Shown here one piece after another: positions 17,577 to 26,959 of a DNA stretch of 64,000 nt. Origin of the DNA: Moraxellaceae bacterium (GTDB lineage Bacteria > Pseudomonadota > Gammaproteobacteria > Pseudomonadales > Moraxellaceae); the NCBI GenBank assembly GCA_029237815.1, contig JAQZBP010000003.1, forward strand, positions 186,001 through 250,000, read 5' to 3'. The position numbers and the translations under genes are program-made. Position 1 is the first letter of the stretch. The number at the start of each line of letters is the position of its first letter. A model generated the notes under the pieces. It had not been told where the DNA came from. It did no database searches and was given only the letters and a program-made list of their open reading frames with translations.

Positions 17577-20538
17577 CCGGGTGCAGCGGTCGTAGCGGCC
17601 TAAACTTGCCCGCGCCGATCTTGGCGCTGCTGCGCCACAGGTAATCGCCGGTCAGGTTGATGTGTTCCCAGCCCAGCGGCGACAGGTACTGCAACAGCGC
17701 GTCATCGACGGCATGGCCGTTGCCACGCAAGGCATGCGCTGCACGCTCCAGGTAGACCGTGTTCCACAGCACGACAGCCGCCGTCACCAGGTTAAGGCCA
17801 CTGGCCCGGTAGCACTGTTGCTCAAAGCTGCGGTCGCGGATTTCGCCAAGTCGGTTGAAGAACACCGCCCTGGCAAGCGCATTGCGCGCTTCGCCCTTGT
17901 TCAACCCGGCATGCACGCGGCGGCGCAGTTCCACGCTTTGCAGCCAGTCCAGAATGAACAGCGTGCGCTCGATGCGCCCCAGCTCACGCAGGGCCACGGC
18001 AAGGCCGTTCTGGCGCGGATAGCTGCCAAGTTTGCGCAGCATCAGCGAGGCCGTCACCGTACCCTGCTTGATCGAAGTGGCCAACCGCAGAATTTCGTCC
18101 CAATGGGCGCGGACGTGCTTGATGTTGAGCGTGCCGCCAATCATCGGTTTCAGCGAGTCATAGGCAGCTTCGCCCTTCGGGATGTAGAGCTTGGTGTCGC
18201 CCAGGTCACGGATGCGTGGCGCGAAACGGAAGCCCAGCAGGTGCATCAGCGCAAAAACGTGATCGGTGAAGCCCGCCGTGTCGGTGTAGTGCTCCTCGAT
18301 CCGCAAGTCGGACTCGTGGTACAGCAGGCCGTCGAGCACATAGGTCGAGTCGCGCACCCCGACATTGACCACCTTGGTGTGAAACGGCGCGTACTGGTCG
18401 GAGATGTGGGTGTAGAACGTCCGCCCTGGGCTGCTGCCGTATTTCGGGTTGACGTGGCCCGTGCTCTCGGCCTTGCTCCCGGTGCGGAAGTTCTGACCGT
18501 CCGATGATGACGTGGTGCCGTCGCCCCAGTGCTCGGCGAAGGGGTGGCGGAGCTGGGCGTTGACCAGTTCAGCCAGTGCCGTCGAGTAAGTTTCGTCGCG
18601 GGTGTGCCAGGCTTGCAGCCAAGCCAGCTTGGCGTAGGTTGTGCCAGGGCACGATTCCGCCATCTTCGTCAGGCCCAGGTTGATGGCGTCGGCCAAGATC
18701 GTCGTCAGCAGCAGATTCTTATCCTTGGCCAGATCGCCTGATTTCAGGTGTGTGAAGTGCCGGGTGAAGCCAGTCCACTCATCGACTTCGAGCAGTAATT
18801 CGGTGATTTTGACGTGCGGCAGGATCATGGCCGTCTGGTTAATCAGTGCCTGCGCATTGTCGGGCACCGCTGCATCGAGCGGCGTGATCTTCAGGCCCGA
18901 CTCGGTGATGATGGCATCCGGCAGGTCGTTGGCTGCCGCCATGCGGTTCACCGTGGCAAGCTGTGTTTCCAGCAACGTCAGCCGGTCGTGCAGGTACTGG
19001 TCGCAATCGGTGGCCACGGCCAGCGGTAATTCGCTGGCCAGCTTGAGGCTGGCAAACTTCGCGGGCGGCACCAAGTAGTCCTCGAAGTCCTTGAACTGGC
19101 GCGAACCCTGCACCCAGATGTCGCCGGAGCGCAGCGCGTTCTTCAGTTCCGACAGCGCGCACAGCTCGTAGTAACGTCGGTCGATACCCGCGTCAGTCAT
19201 TACCAGCTTTTGCCAGCGCGGCTTGATGAAGCCGGTCGGCGCATCGGCTGGCACCTTGCGGGCGTTGTCGGTATTCATGCCGCGCAGCACCTCGATGGCA
19301 TCGAGCACGTCCTTGGCGGCAGGCGCGGCCCGCAACTTGAGCACGTCGAGGAATTCCGGCGCGTAGCGGCGCAAGGTGGCGTAGCTCTCTCCGATGCGAT
19401 GCAGGAAATCGAAGTCATCGGGCTGCGCGAGCTTCTGCGCCTCGGTAACGCTTTCGGCGAAGGCGTCCCAGGACATAACGGCCTCAATGGCGGCGAACGG
19501 GTCGTGGCCCGATTGCTTGGCGTCGATCAGCGCCTGACCAATGCGCCCGTATAGGCGCACCTTGGCGTTGATGGCCTTGCCGGACGCCTGGAATTGTTGC
19601 TGATGCTTGTTCTTGGCGGCGTTGAACAGCTTGCCCAGGATGCGGTCGTGCAGGTCGATGATTTCGTCGGTAACAGTAGCCATGCCCTCGATGGCCAGCG
19701 CCACGAGGGTGGCGTAGCGCCGCTGCGGCTCGAACTTGGCCAGGTCAGCGGGCGTCATCTGGCCGCCTTCGCGGGCGATTTTGAGCAGCCGGTTCTGGTG
19801 AACCAGCCGCTCGATGCCGGCAGGCAGGTCGAGGGCCTGCCAGGCTTTGAGGCGTTCGATGTGTTCGAGCATGTGGCGGGAGTTCGGCTTGGCCGGAGAT
19901 TGCCGCAGCCAGGCCAGCCAAGTGGTCTTGCCGTTGTCGCGGCGCTTCAACAGTTCATCGAGGCGATGCCGGTGCCCGTTCGACAACGGCTCGGACAGCG
20001 CTTCGTGGATGCGCCGGTTGGCGCGGGTGATGGCCTCGGCACTGGAGCGCTCGATGGCGTTGAGCACAGGCAGGATGATCGACTGCCGCCGTAGATGCTC
20101 AATCAAGGCGCTGGCCAGCATGATGCCCTTGTCTGTTTGCATAGCCAGCTCGGTCAGCGTGTGGACGGCCTGCCGGTAGTGGCTCATGGTGAAAGGCTGG
20201 AAGCCGAACACCGTTTGCAGTTCGACCAGGTGCTCGCGCCGAGTCTGTTCCCGCTGCCCGTAGTCGCTCCAGCTGTCGACCGGCACTTTGAGCTGTGACG
20301 CCACGATGCGAAGCAAGGGCGGAAATGGCAGCTCATCAGCGCCCAAGATGACGCCAGGGAATCGCAGGTAGCAAAGCTGAACAGCGAAGCCAAGCCGATT
20401 CGCAGGCCCACGCCGCTGACGGATCACCGACAGATCGGTTTCGCTGAACGTGTAGTACCGGATCAGATCGTCTTTGGCATCGGGCAATGCCAGCAGGCTT
20501 TCGCGCTCGGTGGCGGACAGAATGGAACGACGCGGCAT
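17572..20538 (-). CDS. tnpA: Tn3-family transposase TnpA (Tn21 type)
   Basis: A 988-residue transposase, the length of Tn21 and Tn501 TnpA. Its start ([20 protein letters not shown]) and large parts of the C-terminal half match Tn21-group sequences closely as I remember them. The N-terminal region binds the 38-bp ends. The C-terminal RNase H-like domain holds the DDE site ([29 protein letters not shown] regions). It performs replicative transposition, leaving cointegrates and 5-bp target repeats. The stop codon lies inside the terminal repeat. tnpR ends 2 bp before its ATG. Confidence 0.96.
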   Translation of the reverse strand: MPRRSILSATERESLLALPDAKDDLIRYYTFSETDLSVIRQRRGPANRLGFAVQLCYLRFPGVILGADELPFPPLLRIVASQLKVPVDSWSDYGQREQTRREHLVELQTVFGFQPFTMSHYRQAVHTLTELAMQTDKGIMLASALIEHLRRQSIILPVLNAIERSSAEAITRANRRIHEALSEPLSNGHRHRLDELLKRRDNGKTTWLAWLRQSPAKPNSRHMLEHIERLKAWQALDLPAGIERLVHQNRLLKIAREGGQMTPADLAKFEPQRRYATLVALAIEGMATVTDEIIDLHDRILGKLFNAAKNKHQQQFQASGKAINAKVRLYGRIGQALIDAKQSGHDPFAAIEAVMSWDAFAESVTEAQKLAQPDDFDFLHRIGESYATLRRYAPEFLDVLKLRAAPAAKDVLDAIEVLRGMNTDNARKVPADAPTGFIKPRWQKLVMTDAGIDRRYYELCALSELKNALRSGDIWVQGSRQFKDFEDYLVPPAKFASLKLASELPLAVATDCDQYLHDRLTLLETQLATVNRMAAANDLPDAIITESGLKITPLDAAVPDNAQALINQTAMILPHVKITELLLEVDEWTGFTRHFTHLKSGDLAKDKNLLLTTILADAINLGLTKMAESCPGTTYAKLAWLQAWHTRDETYSTALAELVNAQLRHPFAEHWGDGTTSSSDGQNFRTGSKAESTGHVNPKYGSSPGRTFYTHISDQYAPFHTKVVNVGVRDSTYVLDGLLYHESDLRIEEHYTDTAGFTDHVFALMHLLGFRFAPRIRDLGDTKLYIPKGEAAYDSLKPMIGGTLNIKHVRAHWDEILRLATSIKQGTVTASLMLRKLGSYPRQNGLAVALRELGRIERTLFILDWLQSVELRRRVHAGLNKGEARNALARAVFFNRLGEIRDRSFEQQCYRASGLNLVTAAVVLWNTVYLERAAHALRGNGHAVDDALLQYLSPLGWEHINLTGDYLWRSSAKIGAGKFRPLRPLHPA

Positions 20539-20540
20539 GC

Positions 20541-21098
20541 TCAGGACTCGCGCAGGTACTGGTACAAGGTTTCACGGCTGATGCCGAAATCTCTGGCGAT
20601 CAGGGCCTTTTGCTCACCGGCCGCGACGCGCCGTTTCAATTCGGCGATTTGCTCATCATTCAACGACTTCTTGCGGCCCCGGTACGCACCCCGTTGCCGA
20701 GCGAGCGCGATCCCTTCACGCTGCCGCTCGCGGATCAAGGCGCGCTCGAACTCGGCAAACGCGCCCATCACCGACAGCATCAAATTCGCCATCGGCGAGT
20801 CTTCGCCGGTGAAGGCCAGGCTTTCCTTGACGAATTCGATGTGCACGCCGCGCTTCGTCAGACCCTGCACGATGCGGCGCAAGTCATCCAGGTTGCGTGC
20901 CAGCCGATCCATGCTGTGCACCACCACGGTGTCGCTTTCGCGCACGAAGGCGAGCAACCTTTCCAGCTCGGGGCGCTGGGTGTCCTTGCCGGATGCCTTG
21001 TCGGTGAACACCCGCACCACCTGAACCCCCTCCAATTGCCGTTCCGGGTTCTGGTCGAAGCTGCTGACGCGAACGTAGCCGATGCGTTGACCGTACAA
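20541..21098 (-). CDS. tnpR: Serine resolvase TnpR
   Basis: A 185-residue serine recombinase. The catalytic N-terminal domain starts [20 protein letters not shown] (nucleophile Ser near residue 11), followed by HSMDRLARN and the long E-helix ([28 protein letters not shown]). The C-terminal HTH is near 150-183 ([15 protein letters not shown]). It resolves the cointegrate at the res site just upstream. A longer frame begins at 21158, but a TTG at 21098 is chosen: GGAGG lies 3 bp before it, it matches the start of Tn21 TnpR, and the longer version would run through the res region. Confidence 0.93.
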   Translation of the reverse strand: MYGQRIGYVRVSSFDQNPERQLEGVQVVRVFTDKASGKDTQRPELERLLAFVRESDTVVVHSMDRLARNLDDLRRIVQGLTKRGVHIEFVKESLAFTGEDSPMANLMLSVMGAFAEFERALIRERQREGIALARQRGAYRGRKKSLNDEQIAELKRRVAAGEQKALIARDFGISRETLYQYLRES

Positions 21099-21227
21099 AG
21101 TGCCTCCAAGGGGTAATGTGTCAGAGTGAAATCTATTACTCTTGACTGATTGTGTCAATAAATTTAATACTCGACTCTATTCTGACGCGATTACAGGCTA
21201 TACCCTGACGTTGCGTTAGGGTATAGC
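21099..21227. other. Transposon res (resolution) region with subsite I
   Basis: The segment between tnpR and the cargo is where Tn21-type res lies. A 31-bp dyad at 21197-21227 (GCTATACCCTGACG and CGTTAGGGTATAGC around TTG, one mismatch) fits crossover subsite I. AT-rich TGTCA/TGACA half-sites between 21117 and 21190 fit accessory subsites II and III. Confidence 0.72.
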
Positions 21228-21594
21228 TCAGTTGGACACCAACCGTAGCCACAAAGCACGGGATGGATCATCCACTAGGTGGCGATTGGGATGGACACCG
21301 GGAATGTCACATCGGCGGAGACTTCCTGTTGGCCTATAAAATTTTCTTGAGAAAATTAGCAACAACTTATATGTCGTGAAATCGCAGCTTCGCTCCCACT
21401 AGGCCTATAAGCTTGATGACAGAGGCAAAACCGGTTTGATTGTCTTCGTGCGCACAGGCACACATGCCGAGTTGTTTGAGTAACGCAATTTTGACTGATT
21501 AGCAACGAAGCTCCGCTGGCTCACGTGGTGAGCGAGTAGGGCCTTGAAAATAGGCGCATCTTCTTGAGGAGGCGTGGGAATCAACCGAGTACAA
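21228..21594. other. Non-coding transposon interior, no supported gene
   Basis: No frame with a plausible start or recognisable product. The short self-complementary stretch AATTTTCTTGAGAAAATTAG (about 21341-21360) is the only structure I see. It probably belongs to the left side of the decayed IS1595-type element. Confidence 0.45.
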
Positions 21595-21747
21595 ATGCAA
21601 GCAGGAATGTCGATGCCGGAGTTTCAGAAGCGCTATGGAACCGAGGACCAATGCGAAGCGGTCGTGATGGCGATGCGCTGGCCGGAAGGCTACCTCTGCC
21701 CGGTTTGCTCCGACGATTGCAGGAACGCGCGCGGCGGGTCTTCTTGA
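21595..21747 (+). pseudogene. IS1595-type transposase, N-terminal fragment
   Basis: A 50-codon remnant. MSMPEFQKRYGTEDQCEAVV followed by RWPEGYLCPVCSDD is the start and zinc-ribbon of IS1595-family (IS1016-like) transposases. The frame ends at TGA after CRNARGGSS, where a full protein would complete the ribbon and continue for more than 200 residues. The missing middle resumes near 25538 on the same strand, on the other side of the efflux cargo. Confidence 0.7.
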
Positions 21748-21813
21748 TCATGCTCTGTTCCGGTTACGGCAAATCGACTGATGCGCTCGACTACGACCCT
21801 CTACGAGAAAAGG

Positions 21814-22275
21814 TCAAGAAGAGTGGTTTGCCGCTTCACGCGGCATGGAAACGAACAGGCTGCACGGCAGTTGGTCGATGAGGGAATGGCCTACCGATCC
21901 GCGCCACCAGCGATCAAGGGCTGAGCGGCGGTGGTGCCCAACAATAACGAGGTCGGCTTTGATCTTGCCAGCGACGGCGCCAATGGCCTCGGCCGGATCT
22001 TCCCACATACTGATGGAGCCGGCGGCGTCCAATCCCGCCTCGCGCAGGCGTGCGAGGCCTTTCTCGAGGATGGCGCTGAAGTAGGCCCGGTCTTTTTCCG
22101 ACAGGTCTTCAGGCAGCGGGCCGGCGGCCAGGATGTAGGGGGACAGTGGCGGCACGACCGCGAGCAAGTGACAGCGAGCGTTGAAGCGGCTTGCAAGTGC
22201 GATCCCCTCCTCGAGCGCATCCCGGCACTCGGCGCTGCCATCATAGGCGAAAACGATAGTCTGAAACATGCGCAT
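21814..22275 (-). CDS. Universal stress protein, UspA family
   Basis: A 153-residue single-domain Usp. It begins MFQTIVFAYDGSAECRDALEEG and carries the nucleotide-binding G-x2-G-x9-G-S/T-like motif VGHHRRSALDRWWRGSVGHSLID near residue 110. The family binds ATP or mediates stress resistance through dimers; its specific role here is unknown. It is the promoter-distal member of the cargo block after the emrB-like gene (74 bp away, same strand). AGGAGG lies just before two closely spaced ATGs (22275 and 22269), and either could be the start. Confidence 0.88.
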   Translation of the reverse strand: MRMFQTIVFAYDGSAECRDALEEGIALASRFNARCHLLAVVPPLSPYILAAGPLPEDLSEKDRAYFSAILEKGLARLREAGLDAAGSISMWEDPAEAIGAVAGKIKADLVIVGHHRRSALDRWWRGSVGHSLIDQLPCSLFVSMPREAANHSS

Positions 22276-22349
22276 TGTCCTCCGATAGCGTTACAAGTAT
22301 GTCGGCGATTTAGCAGGCGTTTACAGTCGCACATTCGGCAGTGCTGTCC

Positions 22350-23894
22350 TCACTCTATCGCCGCATGCACCTCGTTCACTGCAGATTTCTTCGGCGACGC
22401 CCGCAACAGGATTATCAGCGGGATGGCGGCCACAGTGATCCACATCATCAGCCGGAAGTCCTGCAAATAGGCCAGCGTGGCGGCCTGGCGCGTCACCTCG
22501 CCGTTGATTGCCGCGAGCCCCTGGGGCGTGGTCAGGTTGTAGGCACCCGCCTCAACCGCCTGCCTCAGCGCCAGATTGAATGGATTGATGTAGTCGGCGA
22601 ACGCGGCATGATTGGCCTGCGTGCGTTGCGCCAGGTAAGTCATCACCACCGAGATGCCGATGCTGCTGCCGATGTTGCGCATCAGGCTGAACAGCGCCGT
22701 GCCCTCAGTGCGGTAATGCGGCGCCAGGGTAGCGAAGGTGATGGTGGATAGCGGCACGAAGATAAACCCCAGCCCCACCCCCTGTGTAATGCCCGTCTTT
22801 ACGATGTCCCAGCCGTCGATATCCGTGTTGAAATTGGTCATCTCCCACAGGGACAGGCTGGTCAGCATGAGGCCCAGTAAAATCATGTAGCGCACGTCCA
22901 CCTTGCCGGATAACTTACCCACGGCGATCATGGCGAACATGGTGCCCACGCCGCGCGGGGCCAGCAGATAGCCGACATCGATCACCGGGTAGCCCAGCAG
23001 GCTTTGCATGAATGGTGGCAGCAAGGCCATCGTGGCGAGCAGAATGACGCCCACAATGAAGATGAACAGCAAGCCCACGCTGAAGTTGCGGTCCTTGAAT
23101 AGCCCGGGTTCGATGAACGGATGCTCGTGCGTGAACATGTGAGCGATGAAGAGATAGAGCGCCAGGCCGGAGAGCATGGCCTCGATCACCACTTCCGGGT
23201 TGGTAAACCAGTCGAGCGACTCGCCGCGATCCAGCATCATCTGCAGCGCGCCAATGCCGAGGCTCAGCAGCGCGAAGCCGAGCAGGTCGAAGCGTCGCGT
23301 GCGGTCGATCGGCGTTTCACGCACGAACGCCGCCAGTCCGAGCCAGGCTAGCACACCAAACGGCAGGTTGATGTAGAACACCCAGCGCCAGTTGTAATAC
23401 TCGGTTAGCCAGCCGCCGAGCGAGGGGCCGAGAATCGGCCCCACCATCACGCCCACGCCCCACATCGCCATCGCCGATCCATGGCGCTCGCGCGGATAGG
23501 TATCGAGGAGCACAGACTGCGACAGCGGCACGAGGCTCGCGCCGAATACCCCTTGCAGCAGACGAAACAGCACAATCTGGTTCAGGCTTTGCGCCGCGCC
23601 GCAGAGCATCGAGGCCACCGTAAAGCCGACCACCGACCACATGAAAATGCGCTTGCGTCCCCAGCGCGCCGAGAGGAAACCGGTTAGGGGCATGAAGATC
23701 GCCGCCGCCACGATGTAGGAGGTCAGTACCCAGGTAATCTGATCCTGGGTCGCGCCCATAGTCCCCTGCATGTGCGGCAGCGCAACGTTGGCGATCGTGG
23801 TGTCCAAAGCCTGCATGATGGTCGCCAGCATGACCGACCCGGTGACCAAGCCACGATGTGCGCTTTCCGGGTTTGCGGCTGTGGCGGCAGTCAT
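22350..23894 (-). CDS. EmrB-type MFS multidrug transporter (DHA2, 14 TM)
   Basis: A 514-residue DHA2 transporter. Family motifs include MQALDTTIANVALPHMQG near the N-terminus, GFLSARWGRKRIFMWSV (motif A between TM2 and TM3), LLQGVFGASLVPLSQ (motif B) and GPILGPSLGGWLTEYYNWRWVFYINLPFG (motif C), the classic signature of drug/H+ antiporters. Around fourteen hydrophobic segments can be seen. It should work with the EmrA-like adaptor encoded 9 bp upstream on the same strand as a tripartite pump for hydrophobic toxicants. Confidence 0.94.
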   Translation of the reverse strand: MTAATAANPESAHRGLVTGSVMLATIMQALDTTIANVALPHMQGTMGATQDQITWVLTSYIVAAAIFMPLTGFLSARWGRKRIFMWSVVGFTVASMLCGAAQSLNQIVLFRLLQGVFGASLVPLSQSVLLDTYPRERHGSAMAMWGVGVMVGPILGPSLGGWLTEYYNWRWVFYINLPFGVLAWLGLAAFVRETPIDRTRRFDLLGFALLSLGIGALQMMLDRGESLDWFTNPEVVIEAMLSGLALYLFIAHMFTHEHPFIEPGLFKDRNFSVGLLFIFIVGVILLATMALLPPFMQSLLGYPVIDVGYLLAPRGVGTMFAMIAVGKLSGKVDVRYMILLGLMLTSLSLWEMTNFNTDIDGWDIVKTGITQGVGLGFIFVPLSTITFATLAPHYRTEGTALFSLMRNIGSSIGISVVMTYLAQRTQANHAAFADYINPFNLALRQAVEAGAYNLTTPQGLAAINGEVTRQAATLAYLQDFRLMMWITVAAIPLIILLRASPKKSAVNEVHAAIE

Positions 23895-23903
23895 TGCTTG
23901 ATC

Positions 23904-24983
23904 TCAGAGCGAGAAACCGAGCACGCGACGGCGATGGCCGGTGTCGATTTCCACGATGGTGCTCAGCCCTGCGCGCAGTTGCGGCATGGTCGGAGCGGCT
24001 TCGATCTTGATCCGCACGGGCACCCTTTGCGCGATCTTGACCCAGTTGCCGGTGGCATTCTGTGCCGGGATAACCGAGAACTCCGCCCCTGTAGCGGGAC
24101 TCAGGCTTTCCACCACGCCCTTCCATGCCGCATCGGGGTAGGTATCGACACGGATAGTGACCGGTTGGCCCGGATGAACGTAGGTGAGATCGGTCTCGGT
24201 GAAATTGGCATCGACCCACAAGTTGCCGCTGACCACCAAGGCCAACGCTATGGAACCGGCGGCGACATACTGCCCAGGCTTGGGTGGCTTGCTCACGATG
24301 CCGGGCAGCGTGGCGCGTACCTCGGCCCGCGCCAGATCAAGCTTGGCTTGCTCCAGTTCAGCCAGCGCGACGCGATAGCTTGGGTGGCGCTCCACTGGTG
24401 ACTCGACACTGCCGCCCAAGGTTTCCGCAATGCGCTTCAGGTCCTGGTCCAATACGCTGATTTGCTGCTCGGCGAGGTCGGTGCTTTGCTTCGCATCGTC
24501 GAACTTGGAAGCGGAAATGAAATTCCTGGCCACCAAATCGGCTTGGCGTCGCTGGTCTTTCTGGGAGAAGGCGTATTTGGTTCGCGCCAGCGCGATTTCC
24601 GCCTGTTTCTCGCGGTAACTCGCTTTGAGCGCTGCCAGATCGGTGCGCACCTGCGCCAATTTGGCTTCGGCTTTGGCTACGGCTACCTGAAACGGCGCAG
24701 GATCGAGCCGGAACAACGGCTGGCCGGCATTGACGGATTGGTTTTCATCAACCAGCACGTCCGTGACCGTGCCGGACACCTCGGCGCTGACGGGGACCTT
24801 GTCCGCCTTGATATAAGCATTGTCGGTTTCGACGTAGCGCCCGCCCTTGAGGTACACAACTCCGACTGCAAGCGCGGCGATCAATGGAACCACAACCAGC
24901 AGGATCAGCCGTTTCAAGCGGCGCTTGGGTGGTCGTACAACTTCGGCGATGGTTGTTTCGTTGTCGATCAATGCATTGCTCAT
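23904..24983 (-). CDS. EmrA-type membrane-fusion protein (HlyD family)
   Basis: A 359-residue adaptor with one N-terminal membrane anchor (LKRLILLVVVPLIAALAVGVVYL), so it faces the periplasm. The biotinyl-lipoyl-like segment is GRYVETDNAYIKADKVPVSAEVSGTVTDVLVDENQSVNAGQPLFRLD, followed by a coiled-coil hairpin (about 95-185) and a beta-barrel domain with WVDANFTETDLTYVHPGQPVTIRVD, typical of EmrA. It bridges the EmrB-like pump to an outer-membrane channel not encoded here. The marR-like gene starts the operon 39 bp upstream. Confidence 0.93.
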   Translation of the reverse strand: MSNALIDNETTIAEVVRPPKRRLKRLILLVVVPLIAALAVGVVYLKGGRYVETDNAYIKADKVPVSAEVSGTVTDVLVDENQSVNAGQPLFRLDPAPFQVAVAKAEAKLAQVRTDLAALKASYREKQAEIALARTKYAFSQKDQRRQADLVARNFISASKFDDAKQSTDLAEQQISVLDQDLKRIAETLGGSVESPVERHPSYRVALAELEQAKLDLARAEVRATLPGIVSKPPKPGQYVAAGSIALALVVSGNLWVDANFTETDLTYVHPGQPVTIRVDTYPDAAWKGVVESLSPATGAEFSVIPAQNATGNWVKIAQRVPVRIKIEAAPTMPQLRAGLSTIVEIDTGHRRRVLGFSL

Positions 24984-25022
24984 GAACGGGTGACTCCAGG
25001 AATAGCGTTGTTTCGCGGGTTG

Positions 25023-25469
25023 TCACCGCGAGCCAAGGTTGTCGCGCATCTTGCGCAGTGCGACGAAGAGCATGGTGGCTTGTTGTTTGTCGAGATCGCG
25101 CAGGGCATCGGCCTGGATCGCCGCAGTGACCTGTCTGATTGCGGCCAGGTGGGAAGCGGCGGCAGGCGTCAAGAACATCTGATATGCCCGCCGATCCGCG
25201 GGATCGGCGCGACGCTCGACCAATCCGGCATCCGACAGTTGATCGATCAATCGGGCGAGCGTGATGGGTTGCACTTCCAGCATTTCGGCCAAATCGACTT
25301 GGCGAAGACCTTCATGGCGAGACAGGTAAACGAGCGCCCGAGCCTGCGCTAGGGTAAGAGAACTCCCTTCAAGACGCCGCTGAAAGCTCTGCCGAAACAG
25401 GCGAAAGACGTCCGCCAGAAGAAAACCGAGACTGTCACGCTCCATGTCCAAGTACCGAAAAGTAAGCAT
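25023..25469 (-). CDS. MarR-family transcriptional regulator of the emr cargo
   Basis: A 148-residue winged-helix regulator: LTLAQARALVYLSRHEGLRQVDLAEMLEVQPITLARLIDQLSDAGLVERRADPADRRAYQMFLT is the MarR HTH and wing. It is the first gene of the marR-emrA-emrB-uspA block, the arrangement of E. coli mprA-emrAB, and probably represses its own operon until a hydrophobic ligand binds. No Shine-Dalgarno precedes ATG 25469 or the in-frame ATG at 25445, and the -10 box lies within 12 bp of the first, so a leaderless mRNA or the second start is possible. Confidence 0.86.
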   Translation of the reverse strand: MLTFRYLDMERDSLGFLLADVFRLFRQSFQRRLEGSSLTLAQARALVYLSRHEGLRQVDLAEMLEVQPITLARLIDQLSDAGLVERRADPADRRAYQMFLTPAAASHLAAIRQVTAAIQADALRDLDKQQATMLFVALRKMRDNLGSR

Positions 25470-25474
25470 AGCTT

Positions 25475-25510
25475 ATTATATCTTGCACACTTTGTGACAC
25501 GCAAGGCGCG
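25475..25510 (-). promoter_or_regulatory. Promoter and candidate operator of the marR-emr operon
   Basis: On the minus strand TATAAT (25480-25475) is preceded at 18 bp by TTGCGT. The dyad CTTGC (25482-25486) and GCAAG (25501-25505) spans the spacer, where a bound MarR dimer would block RNA polymerase. Confidence 0.5.
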
Positions 25511-25537
25511 CGTCGGCACCGGCGCAGCCGGAATTCG

Positions 25538-25867
25538 GCGCTGAACCTGAAGCGCCAGCTTGGCGTTTCCTGCCCGACCGCCTGGTTGGTCAAGTACAAG
25601 CTGCTGACGGCCATGGCCGATCGACGATGCCGTGTTGGGCGGCGAACGCCCTGGCCGGCGCGGCGTTTCGAGGCCGAACAAGCAGTCCTTCGTGGCGGTG
25701 GTATCGACGACCGCCCGCGCTACGTAAAGCTCACGCCGTTGGCGAATGTCGCCGCCGAGTCGATGTGCGATTGGGGTGAGCATGCCTTGTCCGCTACGAA
25801 CAAGGTGGTCTCCGACGGTCTGCCCGCGATCCATGCCGCAATGGCCGATACGCAGGCAAACTTTTAG
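25538..25867 (+). pseudogene. IS1595-type transposase, middle/C-terminal fragment
   Basis: A 109-codon open remnant without its own start. ALNLKRQLGVSCPTAWLVKYKLL is the conserved block before the catalytic domain of IS1595-type transposases, and SATNKVVSDGL followed by AIHAAMA matches the region around the second catalytic Asp. The part between is degenerate (GRRTPWPARRFEAEQAVLRGG), with the first catalytic Asp region lost. It ends at TAG before the third catalytic residue. With 21595-21747 it brackets the usp-emr-marR block. Confidence 0.66.
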
Positions 25868-25912
25868 CTGGTACTGAGCTACGCCGTCGCCTCGGTAGAT
25901 GTTAGGCAAGGG

Positions 25913-25955
25913 CTTAGCGTGCTTTATTTTCCGTTTTCTGAGACGACCCCCAGAA
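25913..25955. repeat. Right inverted repeat of the transposon and right CAGAA target copy
   Basis: The 38-bp repeat at 25913-25950 is the reverse complement of the left end except for one base. CAGAA at 25951-25955 matches 17534-17538, showing a simple insertion with 5-bp duplication. Confidence 0.95.
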
Positions 25956-26295
25956 CAATGATGACAAATGAAACGATGATGAAGTCCTCGAAGGCCGGCC
26001 AGTCATCGTCGTGACGGCGGCGGCGCAGCGCGGCGCCGATGTAGCCGGCCAGCATCAGTCCATGCAAGGCAAACATGGCCAGCAACAGCCGGGCGATAAC
26101 GGGGGCAAGGTAGTCGGGAGCAAGGACCATGACGGCCAGCAGCGTAAAACCGAACAGTGTCGGCGCGATCAGCAGCAGGGCACCCAGCAGGATGAAGCGG
26201 TCGATGGGCCGCCAGTCAAGCGGGTTAGAGAGCCAGGTGAAATCGTCGGCCGGCCCCGAGGATGGGGGCGATGCATGCGCTGCTGGATGGTTCAT
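25951..26295 (-). pseudogene. Diguanylate cyclase, 5' part (membrane sensor) cut off by the transposon
   Basis: From the ATG at 26295 the frame encodes about 114 residues: a short N-terminal tail, then three hydrophobic helices (FILLGALLLIAPTLFGFTLL, VIARLLLAMFALHGLMLAGYI, FIIVSFVIIVL). It then enters the transposon and stops within its terminal repeat. Removing the transposon and one CAGAA joins ...FVIIVL to VSSFATGTHLTEG at 17533 in frame, giving a 408-residue multi-TM GGDEF protein. The membrane part resembles a MASE-type sensor; I cannot say which. Confidence 0.85.
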
Positions 26296-26497
26296 GACGA
26301 CCCTGTAATGGTGCTGTACCCACCCTGGAGGCCGATCTTCGCCGGCACCCCATCGGACAGGCCGCCTGCCCTTGGCACGCCTTCCTGCCCAACCTCGCGA
26401 AAACACTCCTCACGACCCAGTTGAGCAGGCCCCGCACGCTGAAGCGCTGGAGGGAGCGCCTGCGAAAGGGGCTTGCCGCTCCCTGGCCTGCGGGAGG

Positions 26498-26959
26498 TCA
26501 TACCTCGCCCGTTGCGCCTGCCCCGCCTCCCAGGTTCTTGCCACCCACGGGAAAGAGAAAGCGCCCGATGCATACCAGCTTGTTTTCCAGGCGCAGTTGC
26601 ACCGAAACCGTCGTGATGCGCCGCCCTGCCCTCACGATATGAGGCACGGCGCAAATCGTGCCGGCGAAAGCCGGCCGCAGGTAATCGAAGGTCAGCGTGG
26701 AGCAGGCCGGTAGATCCTTCCTCTCCAGGGAGCGCGCAAGATGAATAGCGGCCACCACTTCGCCAAAGCTGGCCAGGACACCGCCATGGAAGGTCCGGAT
26801 CAGGGGATTGCCGACATGATTTTCGCAAAAGTCCATGAGGTAGCGTGTCTCGCCCTCCACGACCTCCTCCCGCAGCCCCAGAAACCGGTGGAAGGGCACC
26901 GCCAACTCGACCGTTGCCGCCTCCGGACGCTCCGGTATTGTCCGCGCCAACTCCGTCAT
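26498..26959 (-). CDS. PaaI-like hot-dog thioesterase (second of a pair)
   Basis: A 153-residue hot-dog protein. The motif NPLIRTFHGGVLASFGEVVAAIHL near residue 53 is the HGG active-site helix of PaaI-type acyl-CoA thioesterases, and STLTFDYLRPAFAGTICA is the following strand pair. It should hydrolyse an acyl- or aryl-CoA; substrate unknown. Its ATG overlaps the stop of the preceding thioesterase (ATGA), so the two are translationally coupled and may form a heterodimer. It is the last gene of the long leftward cluster. Confidence 0.82.
   Translation of the reverse strand: MTELARTIPERPEAATVELAVPFHRFLGLREEVVEGETRYLMDFCENHVGNPLIRTFHGGVLASFGEVVAAIHLARSLERKDLPACSTLTFDYLRPAFAGTICAVPHIVRAGRRITTVSVQLRLENKLVCIGRFLFPVGGKNLGGGAGATGEV

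Larger units (their letters stand above)
17539..25950. mobile_element. Complete Tn3-family (Tn21 subgroup) transposon carrying an efflux cargo
   Basis: The 38-bp inverted repeats at 17539-17576 and 25913-25950 begin GGGGTCGTCTCAGAAAACGG and differ at one base (GTTAAG against GCTAAG), with CAGAA duplicated on both outer sides (17534-17538 and 25951-25955). Inside are tnpA, tnpR, a resolution site and cargo (uspA-like, emrB-like, emrA-like, marR-like) between two pieces of an IS1595-type transposase. Length is 8412 bp. Ends, target duplication and both transposition genes are intact, so it is probably still mobile. It landed in a diguanylate cyclase gene. Confidence 0.96.

Noticed and set aside
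21214..21250. GGGTATAGCTCAGTTGG looks like the 5' end of a tRNA
   Set aside because: No anticodon arm, T-arm or matching acceptor follows, and the segment is the right arm of the res subsite I dyad.
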